A stretch of 64,000 bases of DNA, from NCBI GenBank assembly GCA_025617745.1, contig CM046866.1:18111725-18175724 (forward strand), given 5' to 3'. The notes beneath the pieces are model-generated. The model saw only the letters and a program-made list of their open reading frames with translations, did no database searches and had not been told where the DNA came from. This DNA comes from Heliocidaris erythrogramma (lineage: Eukaryota > Echinodermata > Echinoidea > Camarodonta > Echinometridae). The position numbers were made by a program, and so were the translations under genes. Numbering within the stretch: position 1 is the stretch's first letter; every line of letters begins with the position of its first letter. Shown one piece after another: positions 35,240-45,961 of this stretch.

Positions 35240-36660
35240 GTAATTAAATCATTATCATCACCACAATCAAAATTATCATCGTTACTATTAGTTTCATCAT
35301 CCTCTGTCACTATCACCAAAACCATCATCATCATAACTGTCTCTGCTACCATTTTTGTCATCATTGTTATCATCATCATCATCATCATCACCACCACCAC
35401 CATTATCATCATTTCTGGTGTATAATACATAGCGTAATAATTGAAGGATTATTTTGTACTGTTGTTGTTATAACTTTCTGCATTTGCTTAATTACTTATA
35501 CTTGTATTTATAATTTGTCTCATCCTTGTAAAGCGCATAGAGAACTATCCCAGTTATTATGCGCTTAATAAATATTCACTATTATTATTATTATTATTAT
35601 TTCAACATCATTGTCATCATCACGATGATGATCATAATCAACATATACACTACAGTTTCTGTCATTATCATCATCATCATCATCATCATTTCAACATCAC
35701 TGTCATCATTATCATCATCATCATCTTTATCTTTACCTTTATCTTTATCATTATCATTATCATCATCATCACCATCACATGATCACCATCATCATCTTCT
35801 TCATCACCATTACCATCATCATATGACCTCATTAAAGTATCTTCATATATCATCGTTATTGAGAAATATTCTCTTAAAAGACATGCTTGATTTAGAAACC
35901 ATATTCATTATTACATGTGTATTCTCATTTCATAATAAGTCATAGGCTGTTAGCTTCCAGATTTTATACATACAATTTGATAATATATTTAATGAATTGT
36001 TTGGCTGTCATGTTTTACATATGTCCCATCATAGCTATGGAGAACCATGTTCTTGCCAGCACATACTGGTATCCTGCTATCTCATACAACTCTTGCCACA
36101 CGCGATTACCATTCCCCTACATGTGTTTTATATAATGATTTCAATAATAAAGTTCAGCTCAGTTAATTCATCATGTCCTTAAACAACATATGGGCACTTG
36201 ACATGACATGAATTAAAGAGAAGGTTGAATTTTGGTAAAAGGTGAAAAAAAGATGTGAGTTTTCTCATTCTTTTTATTCCATGTGGATGAATGTCATAGA
36301 AGCAATGTCTAAGGAAAGGGATTGCTCTTGATGTACACTTATAGCTTGAATATGAATAAAAATAATGAGCAACTTTTGACCAAATTCTGACATGACAGGT
36401 TTGTGTAGTCCCATGTGCCAATATCCATGTCCAGTTCTTATCATTGTGATTTTTTGCAAGATTGAGTGAATTTCTTACAGTGAAACTTCATAAAGAACTT
36501 CATGACAACCAATTAATCCTATTTACTACATGATCGACTATTCAGAATAATAGTTTCTTTCAAAATGAAATTGTATGAACAGTTCTCAACATCATCTTTA
36601 AAACTTACACCGACTTTCGAATATTACATTTTTTACAATTTTTCCACTTTCTCTTTGTAG
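35240..36660. other. FHOD intron with TCA/ATT microsatellites
   Basis: Begins with long imperfect (ATC/CAC)n tracts (35245-35415 and 35655-35825) around a retroposon 3' end (35505-35600). Open frames are repeat artefacts. No exon. Confidence 0.8.
35505..35600 (+). mobile_element. SINE 3' end with (ATT)n tail
   Basis: TTGTAAAGCGCATAGAGAAC, then TATGCGCTTAATAAATATTC and (ATT)n. Same 3'-end class as 33655 but on the plus strand. Confidence 0.55.
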
Positions 36661-36755
36661 CTATTGGTCAGATTATGCTGTATTTGGATGGAATGAATGG
36701 AGTGATTGAACACAATGAGACGATACAGTGGCTCTACTCATTGCTTGATATCCAG
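36661..36755 (+). CDS. FHOD: FHOD-type formin, FH3-domain exon 3
   Basis: Exon of 95 bp with a pyrimidine-rich acceptor (ctctttgtag) and donor gtgagt. Two bases complete the split Ala codon, followed by 31 residues: [20 protein letters not shown], then [11 protein letters not shown]. This matches the FHOD FH3 segment read in vertebrates as [23 protein letters not shown] (from memory). It ends on a codon boundary. The gap to the previous exon is 1.4 kb and is filled mostly by TCA/ATT microsatellite. Confidence 0.95.
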
Positions 36756-37514
36756 GTGAGTAGGATTCCATTACTCTAGTGGAAAAATAGGCGATTGTAT
36801 GAGAAATGCTCTGGGGACAAGCGTTCTGTTGCCGATTTCTAACACTAGAGGGCTGGTCACATACCATGGATAACTGTAATGATATGATCAATCCATGTAG
36901 AAAATGTATTGGATCTCAGAAAATGTATAAATCAGTGAGCACCATATATACTTGCTACATAATAATAGCAATAATACCCTGTGCTTGTATAGAGCATATC
37001 ACATATTTATCAATGTCTCTATGTGCTCCCAAAGATGCACTGATTTTTGTTGTTATCTTTATCAAATCATTGATATGCAACCAGCCTTTAACCCTAATTC
37101 CCAAATTCAGTCCCATATCGACCCACCACTACATCTAACCATACTCCGAACCTAAGTTGAAAGACACTTACAACCCAATCCCTAACCCTAGTTCTTGGAT
37201 GAAATAAAGTGCAGACAAGATGCTGTCGGAGCGAATGTTGGATAACCAGAAATACACGGGATTAGAAATATCCTTAAACTTCTTAATATGAAGTGATTGG
37301 TGGTGAACTAAACTGTCTAAGGGTTATGTGAAGTTATTTCAGTAGATAGGGCTCTCTTCTATTTATAGAAAGCTGTAAAAAAACACTTTGTTACAGTTCA
37401 TACATACATGTATATATATATATACACCTATTGAAATGAAGGTACCAAAAGATGGTCTGTTAAATATAAGATATGGATTCCAGAGTTGGCGCTTCAAGGT
37501 CAAGGATACAGTCT

Positions 37515-37576
37515 GCTGGGAGCCAGAAAGAGTTAACTCAATGTGAAATCAGATTTAATGTCCATCTGGCTCTCAG
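37515..37576. repeat. Hairpin MITE family C, copy 4
   Basis: CTGGGAGCCAGAAAGAGTTA pairs imperfectly with TTTAATGTCCATCTGGCTCT. A diverged copy. Confidence 0.65.
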
Positions 37577-37746
37577 AATTATGGGAGCAACCAAAGTCCT
37601 GATGCCGCGCCTGTTCAGGTTATCAGTAATCCATACATGTAGACATGGTTGGTTTTCTACCAAATGTGCCTTTGGTCTGCACAAAGGGTGCTCCGACATT
37701 AGCCCTGGCCACAGTTGCTCCTGACTTTATTTCATCAAAGATATAA

Positions 37747-37955
37747 GCCCAAATTCACAAAGGAGGTTTAAACCATGGGTAAGGTTTAAACCTCCGTAAG
37801 CGTACTAAAATAGGCGTAAATAAGCACAAATTGCCCATGCGTGCGCTCAAAGAAAATATATGATTGGATCGGATTCTGTGCGCAGGTACGCTTAAAAAAC
37901 CCAGGAGGGGGTTTAAACCATGGTTTAAACCAAACCTCCTTTGTGAATTCGGGCC
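37747..37955. mobile_element. MITE family H, intact copy
   Basis: Inverted ends GCCCAAATTCACAAAGGAGG and, reversed at the right, GCCCGAATTCACAAAGGAGG (one mismatch). Inner motifs GGTTTAAACCATGG and TAAGCGTACTAAAATA. 209 bp. A second copy at 48989-49945 has been split by later insertions. Confidence 0.8.
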
Positions 37956-37969
37956 ATAGGGTTTTGGTT

Positions 37970-38130
37970 GCAGTTTGGTCTTAGAATAGGTTTAGGGTCA
38001 GAGTTAGGGTTAGGGTTAGGGTTAGGGTTAGGGATACGGATAGTGTTTAATCCAGGGTTGAAGTTCAGAATAATCTTAGTGCAGGATATTGACTGCAAAG
38101 CAATTATCGCCGGAGCATTTGTCTTACAAC
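37970..38130 (-). repeat. Dispersed repeat with TTAGGG tract, copy 2
   Basis: Contains (TTAGGG)n, about four exact hexamers near 38005-38030, then GCAATTATCGCCGGAGCATT and TGTCTTACAACC, matching blocks of 960-1125 and 42100-42210. The telomere-like tract is part of an interspersed repeat. Confidence 0.5.
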
Positions 38131-39389
38131 CGTACTAAGGCCAAGAATGTATCATAGCTATTATTCATCTCTCATTCATGTGTTTAACATTGAATCCTTT
38201 TGCCAAGATTCTTATTAGGGGCCAAGCCAGGGAGCATGACAGCCCATGTGTGCGTGCATGCTGACGGGCTGACCCCTGAAGCTCTCTCTCGCTCTCGTTT
38301 AGCCAACATGTTGTGAAGGAAGATCGGTGACCTAATCCCCCCTTTCCTCCCTTTCCTTTCTAAATCCAATGAATCTATCAGCTAGCGCAGGAAGTCATTT
38401 ATTTCTGATCCTCCGGCGGCCAGACTCCTTCCTCCCAGAAGGAGAACACGCCAGAGCACTGCCCCCAGAGCTCTGGCTGGGATGACCTGGCAGAGATAGG
38501 TGTGTGAGTTGTCCACGATGCTGGAGTGACCATTCATAATCTTTTGCAAAATGAAAAGAAATGTAAACAGTGGAGAGAGCGAAATAAAAACAGAGTGAAA
38601 AGAGAGCAAGAGAGAGAGAGAGAAAGAGAGATTGAGAAAGAAAAAAAAGGGACCTAGATGTAAACAGACAGAAAGGAGTAATGAGATGCATACAGATAGA
38701 TATTGCTAGAGAGAGAGAGAGAGAGACTGAGAGACAGAAACATAGAAATATAGAGAGATAGAGAGAGAAAAACAGATGAAAACAAATGGGTTGGAGAGAT
38801 GACAGAATAGAACAGCAACCATACAAAAAAAAAAAAAATTAACAGGAATATGAGGGTAATATAAACTAGAAATCACATTTCTTACAAGAATGTGCACCAT
38901 AAATAAAGAAGGCAAAGAAAAGAGTTACTGAAGTTAGGAATGTAGTAAAGCAATATATTAAATTAATTAATATAAACTTAAGGTTCCACATTCATAAAAA
39001 ATATGATCTGTGAATATTGTAGCATCTGAAAAGAAATTTTCTAGACCAAAAATATGCATCATTTAAATGAACCTGCTAGCCTTGAAGTTGGTAATAATGT
39101 AATGAATTAATACAGAAATGTGATGATTTGTAAAAAAGTTTATGTGGGTCTGTTTCTCTGACATTGCTCAACTCTGATTTAAGCTCATGATGAGTTATTA
39201 ATGTGAACAGATGAAAGATATTAATTAATGCAAATGGCATGGAGGTTGATGGAGTGACAGAGGTAGACATGGATCATAACACACTGGGAAATTGTTTTCA
39301 TGACTATGCAATTCTCCAATTGCTGGACATTTTCCAAAAACACTAGGACATGGACAGGTCAATTGTCATGAGTGTTGGGTAATACTTAA

Positions 39390-39660
39390 ATAGAAACCTC
39401 TCAGTCACTATGTTGCCAAGTTCTTTCACCCACTCTTTCTCTGTCTGTGTGCCATGTTCACCTAATTCTTTGCTGAACTCTTTAGAAAAGTTCTCCAAAA
39501 AGTTTTCCTAGCTTTGTAATTTCATTTTCATAGAAACCTCACAATGACCATGTTGCCAAGTTCTTCCACCCATTCTTTCTCTCTCTCTCTCTCTCTCTCT
39601 CTGTCATGTTCACTTGAATCTTCGCAGAACTCTGTAGAAAGTTCAGAAAAAGAGTTATCT
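39390..39660 (+). repeat. Tandem duplication, unit about 140 bp
   Basis: ATAGAAACCTC...ATGTTGCCAAGTTCTT.CACCCA.TCTTTCTCT...CATGTTCAC...GAACTCT.TAGAAA occurs twice (from 39390 and from 39530). The second copy has an expanded (CT)n. Confidence 0.7.
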
Positions 39661-41429
39661 ATTCAGGGTAATTACATTTTGAGTTAATCCTACATCTAGT
39701 TGTCCTCTATGTTCACTGTATACCATTGGTTAAAGGACAGTGGATTTATTTGTAATATCCCAATTAAAATGTTGATGTCATTCATTTGTCAATCTAAGCT
39801 TTTAGGGATTAGTTTGCAAACTTACTATATTTATTGTCTACAAACTTACTATATTTCTTGTCTACAAAATAAAATAAAAGTCATCTAGATCAGTACATGT
39901 TTGCTACATTCAACCCTTTCTGACCACAATATATATCAAAGTATTGATAAAGTTTGGTGATGTTGTCATGGTAATCGTTTTCCTGTAAGCTTAATAAGGT
40001 GATTAATTTCATTTATATTTCATTCAGATTTTTTCCACTACATCATAGAGTTTTTGAAAGTTTTTTCTTTGCTTTTCTGTGTGGAGGAAACTAAGAATGA
40101 ATCCAGAGAGACACATTGTCTCCATGGGTTAGATATTTCCGGCAAACTTTAAATTTGGGGTGTATTTTCGAATAATCCTGTCCAGGATTTCGTTTCAAGT
40201 TGTGTCCTATGTAATAGGACTGTACAAAGTATTTGGTTACAGTCGATTTTCAATTGGATTTGTAATCTGAGCAGCAGAGATTTGAAAGGAAGAAATATGC
40301 GAATCCTCTTGCCCACTCACAAAGAAGGGGAAAGAACTTTGGGAAGTTGCAAGAAAAGAGGGTCAACTTGTTAAAATATAATCAATTTTCATGGAATAGT
40401 TTATATAGTTTATTTTGAGCAGTATCTCATTGCAAAGGATTGCAGGAGAAACTGCCAATTATAAATAAAAAACATTTAAAGGAGATAATGAATAACAGGC
40501 AGGTTATTGGTTTTTAGAAGGGAATGATTTGCTTTAAATAAGAACAAATATTTTTCTGACATGATTATTATTGCTAGATTATGTGTAACTTTTGTGAAAA
40601 ATTGCTAGGTGATATATGCAGTAGCGCAATTTCTTCTCCAAACAAGCTTAATTCAGAATGATTTAAGGGTAATGCACTCTATTAGTAAAATTCTTAAGGA
40701 TGAAATATAGTTCTGTAAATTGCTAATTTTTTATATACATTTCAGCATATGATAGCCCCATAAAGTTTGCTCATAAATGTCTGTGATTTTGAGATATTTT
40801 GTGTCACGATTAAATGTTGGTGTTCATGAATATGATATGATGGTTGCCTGAATATTAATAATTTCACAATTCTCAGGGGGGCTGCCACCCCCTGAGCCTA
40901 CCCCTCTGGCCTCGTACACCTACGGAGGCAGGACTGTAGCCTTAAGATGTGTTGAACCAGCTTCACCGTGGTAATGACTTTAATATCAGAGGCACATATG
41001 GTTGCATGGTGGGTTGGCAAGTATTAAATTGGCAATGACACTTGAAAATTGAACAGTTGTTCTTACAATGTAAAGTGGAGCAGGGGAAGTATTTTATGCT
41101 GATTGACTGAGAGAAAAATTTGTTCAGGAGACGTGCTTAGATTTAGAAGGAGATAGTATAAATTATTAAAGAGACTGAGAAGAAAGCGAAGTAAGAGAAC
41201 GTGAAGTTATAGGGCCTGATAAAGGTATAATTACGATTAGTCATTGCTTTTCATATGTTTGTCCTTGTTGTTATTTTAATACAGGTATCTTCTATCTGTA
41301 TGAACTGAATGGGTTACGCAGAGGCATACATGTATTTCTATTGAAGTAGCTTGTACCTGTATTTACATGCACTCTCCGACTTTGTGAATGAATAAATGAC
41401 ACAAAGATATCACAGTAGTTTTACTATAA

Positions 41430-41530
41430 GGAGCTATAATAATAATAATAATAATAATGATAATAATAATGTCTTGTTTACCCAGGATAGCCTCATCAGT
41501 ATTATATAGTTTTCCCCGAGGGCCCTGCAA
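41430..41530 (-). mobile_element. Retroposon 3' tail (ATT)n fragment
   Basis: (AAT)n at 41437-41470 followed by GTCTTGTTTACCCAGGATAG. Same layout as other minus-strand retroposon ends here, but the body is too short to classify. Confidence 0.35.
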
Positions 41531-41780
41531 TCATACTATTACCCAGGCTTCATCATCTGCTTCATCATGAAACTCTACTTCATCATGAAAGGAGTACATT
41601 GTTTGCTCTTTTTTAGTTGCTAGATAAATACATAGTAGATGTTAATGATGATAGATAAATGATAAATGTTTATGATACATAAAATGTTCCAAATTCAGAG
41701 GATCGATTTTCACATTTAGAAACCCCAAATTGGTTATGCGACATATATGCTATTGCGACACCTGCTTCTTGGTAGATTTC

Positions 41781-42210
41781 CTGCTTTAACTGAATTCCTA
41801 ACTTCATCCTTTGATCCACACGATATACACCTAGCTGACAATAACCCTAACCCTAACCCTAACTTAAAACTCAATTGTGACCCTAGCTAACCCTATACTT
41901 CTAAAGAAATAAAACTCATAACTTTCTTATTTCTCATCGGACTTTTCTGAAACTTTCACTAAACTGTTTCTCTCATTTTTCTCGTTTTATTTAAATCAAC
42001 TAAATACCAGGGTGGCCTTTCCCTTTAACTGAATTCCTAACTTCATCCTATGGTCCAAAGGCTATACACCTAAGCTGACCCTTACCCTAACTCTAAAGCT
42101 AAACCTAACTTAAAACCCAATTGTGACCCTAACACTATCCCTTTAATGGGGAAAAACCTGGGGCAATTGTCGCTGGAGAAAATGTTGTGTGCACCCTCAA
42201 CATATCACCC
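41781..42210 (+). repeat. Two diverged copies of the CCCTAA-containing repeat
   Basis: AACTGAATTCCTAACTTCAT, then CCACACGATATACACCTA, (CCCTAA)n and TTAAAACTCAATTGTGACCC, occurs from 41787 and again from 42025, unit about 240 bp. The first copy carries AACCCTAACCCTAACCCTAA. The second ends CAATTGTCGCTGGAGAAAAT. Confidence 0.6.
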
Positions 42211-42569
42211 TTACGAGTACCTCATAGGCACAGTGAAGGAGCTTCTTCACAGGACCTGTCAAGTTACACCACTTGAGGAGTATTAGTAATGTTTTTTGTG
42301 GTTAGGGAATTAAGTTTCCTGATCATGGTTTGATTCATGATCTAAATACTGTTCTTCCGGTCCTCTCATGATTGTAGTCTTGCCTGTTCTTCCAAGTTCG
42401 CCGTCATTGATTCTTGAAGGCTAACATGAGGTGTTTTAATATGGGATTGTCTTAATAATTTGACTTGAAATGTAAATAACATATATTTTTCATAGTTTGG
42501 TAATAAAAATTGATTCAACTGAGGAAAAGTTTTACTTCTGCGACTTCAAGTTATGTAAGGTTAACTACA

Positions 42570-42910
42570 CTTGCCTTCCATTCAGTTGTGGAAAACTATA
42601 CATTTCATACCAAAACTCTATAGCTAGGTATATAATAAGTAATTGAAATTAGAAAACGAAGTGGAGGTGTGGACATCATTTAAAAATAAGAACTTTATAT
42701 CAGAGTTTACTCTTATGAGATGTGTTAATATGCGATTGTTCTACTTCTTTTCAGTAGTGGAAAATTATGCATTTCATATAAAAACTCTGGAGCTATACAG
42801 AAGTACTTAAAAACTTAAAATCATATTCAAAACAGAAACAGAGGACATCATTTCAAAATGAGAACATTGTATCAGAGTTGGCTTTTCATGTGTTGTGTCG
42901 TATAGTATGA
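42570..42910 (+). repeat. Local duplication, unit about 170 bp
   Basis: CAGTTGTGGAAAACTATACA, TTTCATACCAAAACTCTA, ACATCATTTAAAAATAAGAA and TATCAGAGTTTACTCTTATG recur in order with changes at about 42755-42900. Confidence 0.6.
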
Positions 42911-42944
42911 AAATTGTACACTTTACATGAATGAGTCTTAATAA

Positions 42945-43126
42945 GTGATGATGTGTTTGTTGTGTGAATGCCCCCTTTTCACAGTTTGAGAGAATACAAA
43001 GAAAAGGATTCTACTAAAATGAGAAGTATATTTTTGATGATGTTTTTGTCGTGTGAATGCCCCTTTTACAGTATGAGAGAATACAAAGAATAAATTTCTA
43101 CTAAAAATGAGAAGTATATTTTTGAT
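42945..43126 (+). repeat. Tandem duplication, unit about 90 bp
   Basis: GTGTGAATGCCCCCTTTTCA to GAGAAGTATATTTTTGATGA is followed directly by a second copy (GTGTGAATGCCCCTTTTACA to GAGAAGTATATTTTTGAT). Confidence 0.8.
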
Positions 43127-43903
43127 CAGTGGTAAACTGAAGTCAATTTTTGTCAAGTCACAGGCTTAATGATGGAGAGAGGGGATGAATAGACCAGACT
43201 GCATCATAACAAAGTATGCAGCATGTTGATGGATGAAATGGTTGTTTATGAACAATCTTATGAAGATAAATGTCTTCACATCATTTATTCTGAAGGAAGT
43301 TGGTCCTCCAGAGGTTTATGAAGTCCAGACATGACCACTCATTGACAATGAAGGGTGGCACCTCTCAATGATATCCTAACAAAACCCTATACTTGTAAGA
43401 AGGGAGAACCAGATGGCTCTTTGTCCCATGAGTAGAATTTGATGTAATAACTCAAGCATCAAACCCTGTCTGTGTCATATTTGGACTAGTTTTGTACAAT
43501 TTGCTGTTATTTATTTAGGGTATGTAGGTCCTCGCAAAACCTAGACTAATTTTGATTAGAAGCATGTGAACATCAAAACACTGTAGTGGCATGAATTAGA
43601 TCTGATTATGTGGTTATAAACATGAATGACACATTTTTTGATGACATACATGTAATCTCATTCAGTGTCAATCTAATCTACATTACTTTGAATGAAGTAG
43701 AGCTAAAGGAAACAGATCTTTAATAAAACCCACCCTGCAATAAAGAGGCCTCGATTTTGTCATCTAGGTGAAATCCTTTCCAAGTAAAATGCACTAGCTA
43801 AACCTGACACACTTGTTACCTAAAAATATCGACATGAACTTTCCCAAAACAATCAGAGAGAGCAACTTTGCTGTGAATCGTGGGTAATTCGTATTGACAG
43901 ACA

Positions 43904-44017
43904 ATGGTGAGTCAAACTTCCAAGGAGTTCCCTCATCCTCTTTGGTCGCCGGGACAACTTGAGTTTAGAGACGGTGGCCCCCTTGCTTTTATTGCCCCAG
44001 ACCTTCACTTCCCGTAG
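43904..44017 (+). other. Small ORF of unknown status (37 codons)
   Basis: ATG 43904 to TAG 44015-44017 encodes MVSQTSKEFPHPLWSPGQLE, then FRDGGPLAFIAPDLHFP. The sequence is GC-richer than its surroundings and looks protein-like, but no family is recognised. The minus strand is also open for 63 codons, so it may be a fragment of an old retrogene in either orientation. Confidence 0.15.
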
Positions 44018-44544
44018 TAAAGTGTGAAGTAAAGTGTGAAGCAAAGTTTTTTGCTAAATTTGTGATTTGTTCCAGAATTTTAAATATCCAGCTTTAATGA
44101 GCTATAACATGTCATAAAAAATGATTTATTGTCATTATGCTTTCACAACCAGAAGCCGGTAATGTTTAGAAGATGTTATTACTCATTATAGAGAGAACAT
44201 AAGTTGCTTTCTCTAAAGAGGCTGATAGATTTTCATGTTGGCATATAATCTTCAGGTTTTAAAGGCATTAATTTTAATTATAAACGAGAAAGATGAAGAG
44301 GGAGAGAGAAAGAGAGAGAGAAAAAAAGAGATGAAACCTAGAGGAGAGATAGAAAGAGGGAAAAGGAGTGTATAAAATGTAAGATTGAAAGGAAAAATCT
44401 GAGAAATCTAAAAAGTTGTGATAATTTACTTGATTCCCATAAATCCTTGAAACTGATACATACGCCATGTCCATATTCATAATCTGCCACTCTTTTGGAT
44501 TGTTGTTCTTTAAAAATGCCATAACATAATAATCTTGTAACCAA

Positions 44545-45790
44545 TTTTTATGCCTCCGCCCACCGAAGGTGGGTGCCGGAGGCATTATGTTTTTGGGTTG
44601 TCCGTCCGTCCGTCCGTCCGTCCGTCCCACTTCTCGTTACCGCAATATCTGAAGAATCATTTGAGGTAGGAATCTCAAACTTGGTACTAGTATGTATCCC
44701 CATACGAAGATGAACTGATTAGATTTTGGGGTAAGTAGGTCAAAGGTCAGAGGTCACAGAGGTCAATTTACATGAAATTACATGAAATTCTTGGTTTTTA
44801 GCACCGTTACTGCGATATCTCAAGAACTGTTTGAGGTAAGAACTTCATACTTGTTACTAGTATGTATCCCCATACGAAGATGAGCTGATTAGATTTTGGG
44901 GTAAGTAGGTCAAAGGTCAGAGGTCACAGAGGTCAATTTACATGAAATTACATGAAATTCTTGGTTTTTAGCACCGTTACCGCGATATCTCAAGAACTGT
45001 TTGAGTTAAGAACTTCAAACTTGGTACCAGTATGTATCCCCATAGAAAGATGAACTGATTAGATTTTGGTGTAAGCAGGTCAAAGGTCAGAGGCCACAGA
45101 GGTCAATTTACATGAAATTACATGAAATTCTTGGTTTTTAGCACCGTTACCGCGATATCTCAAGAACTGTTTGAGGTAAGAACTTCAAACTTGGTACTAG
45201 TATGTATCCCCATACGAAGATGAACTGATTAGATTTTGGGGTAAGTAGGTCAAAGGTCAGAGGTCACAGAGGTCAATTTACATGAAATTACATGAAATTC
45301 TTGGTTTTTAGCACCGTTACCACGATATCTCAAGAACTGTTTGAGGTAAGAACTTCAAACTTGGTACTAGTACGTATCCCCATACGAAGATGAGCTGATT
45401 AGATTTTGGGGTAAGTAGGTCAAAGGTCAGAGGTCACAGAGGTCAATTTACATGAAATTACATGAAATTCTTGGTTTTTAGCACCTTTACCGCGATATCT
45501 CAAGAACTGTTTGAGGTGAGAACTTCAAACTTGGTACCAGTATGTATCCCCATAGAAAGATGAACTGATTAGATTTTGGTGTAAGTAGGTCAAAGGTCAG
45601 AGGCCACAGAGGTCAATTTACATGAAATTACATGACATTACTGGTTTTTAGCCTCGTTTGAAAATGAAATGAAATAAATTTTTGTCTCCTGTGCATTTTA
45701 AGTGAAATGATTTGTAATTTTGTTGGACCAATCCTTTTTAGAGTGTACATGTATGCCATACATTTCCGATCTGGTGATGGCGGAGGCATA
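44545..45790. mobile_element. DNA transposon with GCCTCCG ends and internal tandem repeats
   Basis: Ends AATTTTTATGCCTCCGCC on the left and, reversed at the right, AATTTATGCCTCCGCCA. The left end itself folds (ATGCCTCCG...CGGAGGCAT, 44550-44585) and is followed by (GTCC)n. The body is a 170-bp tandem array (44640-45650). A GC-palindrome GACCGCGCGCGGTC lies just outside at 45798-45811. No transposase. The right end is about 60 bp from the FHOD exon at 45850. Confidence 0.7.
44640..45650 (+). repeat. 170-bp tandem repeat, about six copies
   Basis: The marker CATACGAAGATGA (or CATAGAAAGATGA) falls at 44701, 44871, 45041, 45211, 45381 and 45551: exactly 170 bp each time. Every unit carries four AGGTCA-type half-sites within 29 bp (first at 44737-44765). 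Copies 3 and 6 share the changes CATAGAAAGA and AGGCCA, suggesting duplication of blocks of three units. Confidence 0.97.
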
Positions 45791-45849
45791 AATTCCGACC
45801 GCGCGCGGTCGAATATTCATCTAGTTACTTATCTTTCTTCTTTTTACAG

Positions 45850-45961
45850 CATCGTCTTGTGACCAAGTCCTCTCTCAAGCTCATCCTTGTGTTTGTGGAA
45901 TACGCAGAACCCAATGCCCAGCTGCTCCTACAGGCCACAAAGGAGGTCGATGGAAAGAATC
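45850..45961 (+). CDS. FHOD: FHOD-type formin, FH3-domain exon 4
   Basis: Exon of 112 bp after acceptor tttttacag, ending one base before donor gtaagt. It encodes 37 residues beginning HRLVTKSSLKLILVFVEYAE and continuing PNAQLLLQATKEVDGKN, with one base (C) left over. The helix pattern KLxLVFVEYxE is diagnostic of FHOD FH3. Its acceptor lies about 60 bp downstream of a tandem-repeat transposon (44545-45790), so this intron has tolerated a large insertion very close to a splice site. Its end phase matches the next exon exactly (C + AT = His). Confidence 0.95.

Larger units (their letters stand above)
36756..44544. other. FHOD intron, 5' part
   Basis: Non-coding. It holds MITEs (37515, 37747), TTAGGG-like repeats, GA/CT-rich tracts (38605-38770, 39570-39602), a SINE tail (41430) and several local duplications (39390-39660, 41781-42210, 42570-42910, 42945-43126). 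An unexplained coding-like small ORF lies at 43904-44017. Confidence 0.6.

Noticed and set aside
37995-38035. Interstitial telomere as evidence of chromosome fusion
   Set aside because: Only about four hexamers, with flanks shared by other copies of an interspersed repeat.
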